A stretch of DNA of 16,802 nt from CAZBWS01 sp964495705 (lineage in GTDB: Bacteria > Pseudomonadota > Gammaproteobacteria > HTCC5015): NCBI GenBank assembly GCA_964495705.1, contig CAZBWS010000054.1, positions 1 through 16,802 of the forward strand, written 5' to 3'. The position numbers and the translations under genes are program-made. The stretch's first letter is position 1, and every line of letters begins with the position of its first letter. Shown piece after piece: positions 13,909 to 16,802 of this stretch. A model generated the notes under the pieces. It saw only the letters and a list, made by a program, of their open reading frames with translations. It made no database searches and had not been told where the DNA came from.

Positions 13909-15282
13909 CTAGAGGGCTTGCTGTTCCTTCTTATGAAGAAGATAGGCGATCCAGCACAATAATAATAGACTGGGAATCACCATTAAAGCTGTGAGCACAA
14001 AGAACAATGACCAATCACCCTGTAGGTAATCGACTAGTTCACCACTGAATGCGGAGAGCGTGGTGCGGCCTAAATTACCTAGCGATGCCATCAGTGCGTA
14101 TTGTGTCGCGGTATAAGTGTGGCCAGTTAGGTAAGAAATAAAAGCGACAAAGGTGACGGTGGCAAAAGCAGAGGTAAAGCCGTCTACGACCACTGCGGCG
14201 GCAAATAGCTGTGGGTCTGGACCAGTAGAAGCCAACCATGCAAACATTAGGTTGGAACTAGCCATGGCAAGGCCGCCAATAAACAACCCCTTGATAATAC
14301 CCAAGCGGGTATTGATGATACCGCCAGTGATGGCAAAGGCGATAGTTAGCCAGCCGCCTATCAGCTTGGAGTAGGTGGCGATGTCGCTGTTGCTAAAGCC
14401 GATCTCCTTGTAGAACACGATAGACATACGCCCTAAAAAGGCTTCGCCAATTTTGAACAGGAAGATAAAGCTCAACACTAATAGGCCAATTTGCAGGCCA
14501 TTGCGCTTGAAAAAATCGACAAAAGGTTCGACCACAGAGACCATAAGCCAGCTGCTCAGGCGATTTATAATGCCATGGCCGAGTTGTTGGTCTAGCTGCT
14601 TCTGGTAGCGCAGCTCCGCTTGTTGCTGTTGTGCCACACGGTCAGTGTCGGGCTCGTTTAAAAAGCATACTATGCCAAGCAATACCGCGACGCTGGCGGC
14701 TAGAAATAGGTAAACGTGCTGCCAGCCTAGGCTATCCGCATCGGATAGATAAAAGGCCATTGCGCCAATTAAGGAATAACCTGCCCACCAACCGCTGGTA
14801 GCCATAGAGGCGGCGTGGGGAATGGATTCAGAATCGTCTTCGCCGATGATTTCAATGCGATAGGCGTCAATAGCGATGTCTTGGGTAGCTGAAAGAAGGG
14901 CAATGCAAAAGGCTAGCAGGCTCGTCCATAGCAAGCTGTTTTCAGGGTTTGTGAGCCCGATGGCAGCACAGCATAAACTGATGCCTGACATACAGCATAC
15001 CACCCAGGATTTACGGTGGCCTAATAGACGGCTGAATAGAGGGATGTTGATGCGGTCGACCAAGGGGGCCCACATCCAATTGATAGCATATACGGCAAAT
15101 ACTGAGCCAAAATAACCGATCGCACTACGGCTTAGCCCTGACTCCTGAAGCCATGCAGACATACTGGAGCCAATTAATACCCAGGGTAGTCCACTACAAC
15201 AGCCGAGTATAAATATGGCCAGCAAGCGTTTGTCCTTAAACAGCGCAAAGCTCTGACGTAAACTGATGCCTGAGGCTTTCAT
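13909..15282 (-). CDS. ampG: AmpG-like muropeptide MFS transporter
   Basis: The 457-aa protein is an inner-membrane MFS permease of the AmpG type, which imports GlcNAc-anhydroMurNAc peptides during murein recycling. It starts with SLRQSFALFKDKRLLAIFILGCCSGLPW, typical of AmpG. It has the loop WAPLVDR..LGHRKSW (71-93) and the signature SATQDIAIDAYR (131-142), closely matching AmpG. About 12 hydrophobic segments are visible, with a glutamine-rich cytoplasmic loop (about 210-255). E. coli AmpG is slightly longer (491 aa). The xthA stop TAG is followed at once by the ATG, so translation is probably coupled and no separate ribosome site is seen. The link to beta-lactamase induction is not supported by any ampC or ampR here. 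Confidence 0.85.
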   Translation of the reverse strand: MKASGISLRQSFALFKDKRLLAIFILGCCSGLPWVLIGSSMSAWLQESGLSRSAIGYFGSVFAVYAINWMWAPLVDRINIPLFSRLLGHRKSWVVCCMSGISLCCAAIGLTNPENSLLWTSLLAFCIALLSATQDIAIDAYRIEIIGEDDSESIPHAASMATSGWWAGYSLIGAMAFYLSDADSLGWQHVYLFLAASVAVLLGIVCFLNEPDTDRVAQQQQAELRYQKQLDQQLGHGIINRLSSWLMVSVVEPFVDFFKRNGLQIGLLVLSFIFLFKIGEAFLGRMSIVFYKEIGFSNSDIATYSKLIGGWLTIAFAITGGIINTRLGIIKGLFIGGLAMASSNLMFAWLASTGPDPQLFAAAVVVDGFTSAFATVTFVAFISYLTGHTYTATQYALMASLGNLGRTTLSAFSGELVDYLQGDWSLFFVLTALMVIPSLLLLCWIAYLLHKKEQQAL

Positions 15283-16062
15283 CTATGCATCAAAATCGTA
15301 ATCAATCGTCAGCGGCGCATGGTCAGAAAAGCGCTCATCTTTATAGATGTTGCTTGCTAGCACGGTGCCTTTTAAGTTGGGGCTGAGGATGTGATAGTCG
15401 ATACGCCAACCGGTATTGTTTGCCCAAGCTTGACCGCGATTGCTCCACCAAGTATAGCTGTGCTCTTCCTGCTCCAGCTCACGAAAGCCATCCACCCAGC
15501 CAACCGTGTCGCCAAACAGCTCATCTAGCCATTCTCGCTCTTCGGGTAGGAAGCCTGAGTTTTTCTTGTTGCCGCGCCAGTTCTTTAAATCTTCTTCTTT
15601 GTGGGCGATATTCCAGTCGCCACAGAGGATATAACGGCGTCCATCGTCTTTGTGTTGCTTTAGCCAAGGCATGTAGAAATCCATAAAACGGAACTTCTCT
15701 TGCTGGCGTTCTTCCGAAGAGGAGCCGGAGTGTACATAGATAGATGCTACGGATAAGTCGCCAAAGCGCGCTTCGATATAGCGACCTTCATAATCAAATT
15801 TTTCTTCCCCAAAGCCGGTGATGATCTCGTCGGGCTCGCGCTTTGAGTAAATCGCCACGCCAGAGTAGCCCGGCTTTTGCGCATCAAAGTAGTGGCAGTG
15901 ATAGCCCTCGGGGTGAAACATAGGGTCGCTCAGCTGGTGTACTTGCGCTTTAGTTTCTTGAATGCACACCACATCCGCATCTTGCTGAGCCAGCCAGTCG
16001 AAAAAACCCTTGCGGGAGGCGGCGCGAATGCCGTTGGTATTGACTGAAATCACTCTAAACAT
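15283..16062 (-). CDS. xthA: Exodeoxyribonuclease III family (Crc-like position)
   Basis: This is an AP endonuclease/3'-5' exonuclease family protein (EEP fold) of 259 aa from ATG 16062. An upstream open frame to 16140 is rejected because the family begins MFRVISVNTNGIRAA. Catalytic residues match the ExoIII pattern: Glu36 in CIQETKA, Tyr109 in SIYVHSG, Asp149 and Asn151 in CGDWNIAH, and Asp247-His248 in SDHAPL. The protein resembles Pseudomonas Crc in length and context (recalled: crc sits beside pyrE). However, Crc lacks several of these residues, so this one is more likely an active nuclease. Its stop abuts the ampG start. A TTGACT/GATTAT promoter (17-base spacing) lies upstream and overlaps the pyrE promoter. 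Confidence 0.9.
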   Translation of the reverse strand: MFRVISVNTNGIRAASRKGFFDWLAQQDADVVCIQETKAQVHQLSDPMFHPEGYHCHYFDAQKPGYSGVAIYSKREPDEIITGFGEEKFDYEGRYIEARFGDLSVASIYVHSGSSSEERQQEKFRFMDFYMPWLKQHKDDGRRYILCGDWNIAHKEEDLKNWRGNKKNSGFLPEEREWLDELFGDTVGWVDGFRELEQEEHSYTWWSNRGQAWANNTGWRIDYHILSPNLKGTVLASNIYKDERFSDHAPLTIDYDFDA

Positions 16063-16094
16063 GGCTGTGGTGTCTACGGTATGAATTAAGAAGC

Positions 16095-16103
16095 TGGTAT
16101 AAT
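16095..16103 (+). promoter_or_regulatory. Extended -10 promoter for pyrE
   Basis: TGGTATAAT matches the extended -10 consensus perfectly, with TG at 16095-16096 and TATAAT at 16098-16103. No good -35 is seen, which is normal for extended -10 promoters. Transcription from about 16110 would leave a leader of only about 23 bases before ATG 16133, so the long PyrE attenuator known in enterics is not present. Confidence 0.6.
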
Positions 16104-16127
16104 CTGCGCCATCCACAATAGAGTCAA
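16099..16127 (-). promoter_or_regulatory. Sigma70 promoter for xthA, overlapping the pyrE -10
   Basis: On the minus strand TTGACT (16127-16122) is followed after 17 bases by GATTAT (16104-16099). The -35 matches 5 of 6 and the -10 4 of 6. The -10 shares five of six base pairs with the pyrE TATAAT. Transcription would start near 16092 and give a leader of about 30 bases for xthA. Confidence 0.5.
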
Positions 16128-16132
16128 CCGCC

Positions 16133-16801
16133 ATGCCCACTAATATGTATCAAATCGACCCGCAAACTTACCGCAATGACTTTTTAGCCTTTGCGCTACA
16201 GCAAGGTGTGCTGAAGTTTGGTGAATTTGAACTGAAATCAGGCCGCACCAGTCCCTATTTTTTTAATGCAGGCTTGTTTAAAAGCGGTGGTGCATTGACT
16301 CTGTTAGGGCGTTATTACGCTCAAGCCATTGTAGATTCAGGTTTAGAATTTGATGTGTTGTTTGGCCCCGCCTATAAGGGCATACCCCTAGCAGCAGCCA
16401 CTTCAATTGCCCTGGCCACCGAACACGGCATCGATATTCCCTACTGCTTTAACCGTAAAGAAGTCAAAACCCATGGCGAGGGCGGCAGCTTAGTAGGCGC
16501 AGAGCTGAAAGGTCGCATTTTGGTGATTGATGATGTGATCACCGCAGGTACCGCCATTCGTGAATCCGTGGATATTATCCAAGCCAGTGGCGCCGAAATG
16601 GTCGGTGTATTGATTGCCCTGAACCGCCAAGAGCGTGGCAAGGGTGAGCTGTCAGCGATTCAAGAGGTGGAGCGTGATTATGGAACGCAAGTAGCCAGCA
16701 TCGCGAAGCTTGATGATTTGATTGAGTTTGCCCGTAGGGATGGGTCTATGGGCGAGGCGCTGGTTTCTATGCAAGCTTATCGGGCGGAGTTTGGGGTTTA
16801 G
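16133..16801 (+). CDS. pyrE: Orotate phosphoribosyltransferase PyrE
   Basis: PyrE joins orotate to PRPP to make OMP in de novo pyrimidine synthesis. The 222-aa protein (E. coli 213) contains FGEFELKSGRTSPYFFNAGLF (29-49), LFGPAYKGIPLA, the flexible catalytic loop RKEVKTHGEGG (108-118), and the PRPP-binding motif VIDDVITAGTAIRE (131-144). It also has IQEVERDYG near the C-terminus. ATG 16133 is used, with a weak GAG (16121-16123) nine bases before it. ATG 16145 is an alternative start that would remove four residues. It is divergent from xthA and preceded by an extended -10. The stop falls one base before the window end, so the downstream context is not visible. Confidence 0.95.
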   Translation: MPTNMYQIDPQTYRNDFLAFALQQGVLKFGEFELKSGRTSPYFFNAGLFKSGGALTLLGRYYAQAIVDSGLEFDVLFGPAYKGIPLAAATSIALATEHGIDIPYCFNRKEVKTHGEGGSLVGAELKGRILVIDDVITAGTAIRESVDIIQASGAEMVGVLIALNRQERGKGELSAIQEVERDYGTQVASIAKLDDLIEFARRDGSMGEALVSMQAYRAEFGV

Positions 16802-16802
16802 T

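Noticed and set aside
16063..16140. N-terminal extension of the ExoIII protein (26 residues)
   Set aside because: The family begins at MFRVIS, and the extension would cover the divergent promoter region and overlap pyrE.
1..16802. CRISPR array, tRNA, rRNA, prophage or toxin-antitoxin system
   Set aside because: No regularly spaced repeats, cloverleaf patterns, integrases or paired small toxin and antitoxin genes were found on either strand. Only the two gaps could hide such elements.

Overview
The window looks like a chromosomal housekeeping segment of a gammaproteobacterium of roughly 50% GC, probably from the Pseudomonadales/Cellvibrionales side of the class. The taxonomic guess is an inference. 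It rests on HslV/HslU and chorismate lyase (UbiC), a fused siroheme synthase (CysG), the yrfG/nudE/cysQ cluster, and an ExoIII/Crc-type gene divergent from pyrE, as I recall from Pseudomonas. No tRNA, rRNA, CRISPR array, phage or complete insertion sequence was seen. The two 100-N runs show that this is a scaffold with two unresolved joins.

Layout. 1-4500 (+): the HslVU protease, a terminator-like hairpin, ridA, an inverted REP pair (REPIN-like), and recG. 4534-5062 (+): ubiC, running into gap 1 (5063-5162), where ubiA could be missing. 5179-5844 (-): the yrfG-type nucleotidase. Divergent from it, nudE, cysQ and a small lipoprotein gene overlap one another in one operon (5902-7776). Then comes a 199-base AT-rich spacer with a good sigma70 promoter for a 68-aa unknown protein. 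8193-9655 (-) is a sugar-kinase operon: ketohexokinase-like kinase, Rieske ferredoxin, and a zinc-ribbon protein broken by gap 2 (8248-8347). cysG (+) is divergent from the kinase and convergent with a periplasmic AdeT1/2-type solute-binding protein (-). 12384-16062 (-): rraA, a degenerate REC-GGDEF protein, an AmpG-like permease and an ExoIII-family nuclease, read in the order xthA, ampG, GGDEF, rraA. pyrE (+) closes the window, divergent from xthA.

How the genes work together. Several short pathways are represented: proteolysis (HslVU), nucleotide and cofactor clean-up (RidA, NudE, YrfG, CysQ), DNA repair (RecG, ExoIII), ubiquinone (UbiC), sulfur and siroheme (CysQ, CysG), cell-wall recycling (AmpG) and pyrimidines (PyrE). 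Overlapping or abutting start and stop codons (nudE/cysQ, cysQ/lipoprotein, kinase/Rieske, xthA/ampG) suggest translational coupling.

No wholly new defence or mobile system was evident. The points most worth a second look are: the REPIN, whose hairpin shows a compensatory base-pair change and abuts the recG start; a bacterial kinase very close to animal ketohexokinase, in an operon with Rieske and zinc-ribbon proteins; a Crc-position ExoIII that keeps its catalytic residues; overlapping divergent xthA/pyrE promoters sharing one -10; and a REC-GGDEF protein missing key residues in both domains. No gene-free stretch exceeds 300 bases, apart from anything hidden in the gaps.
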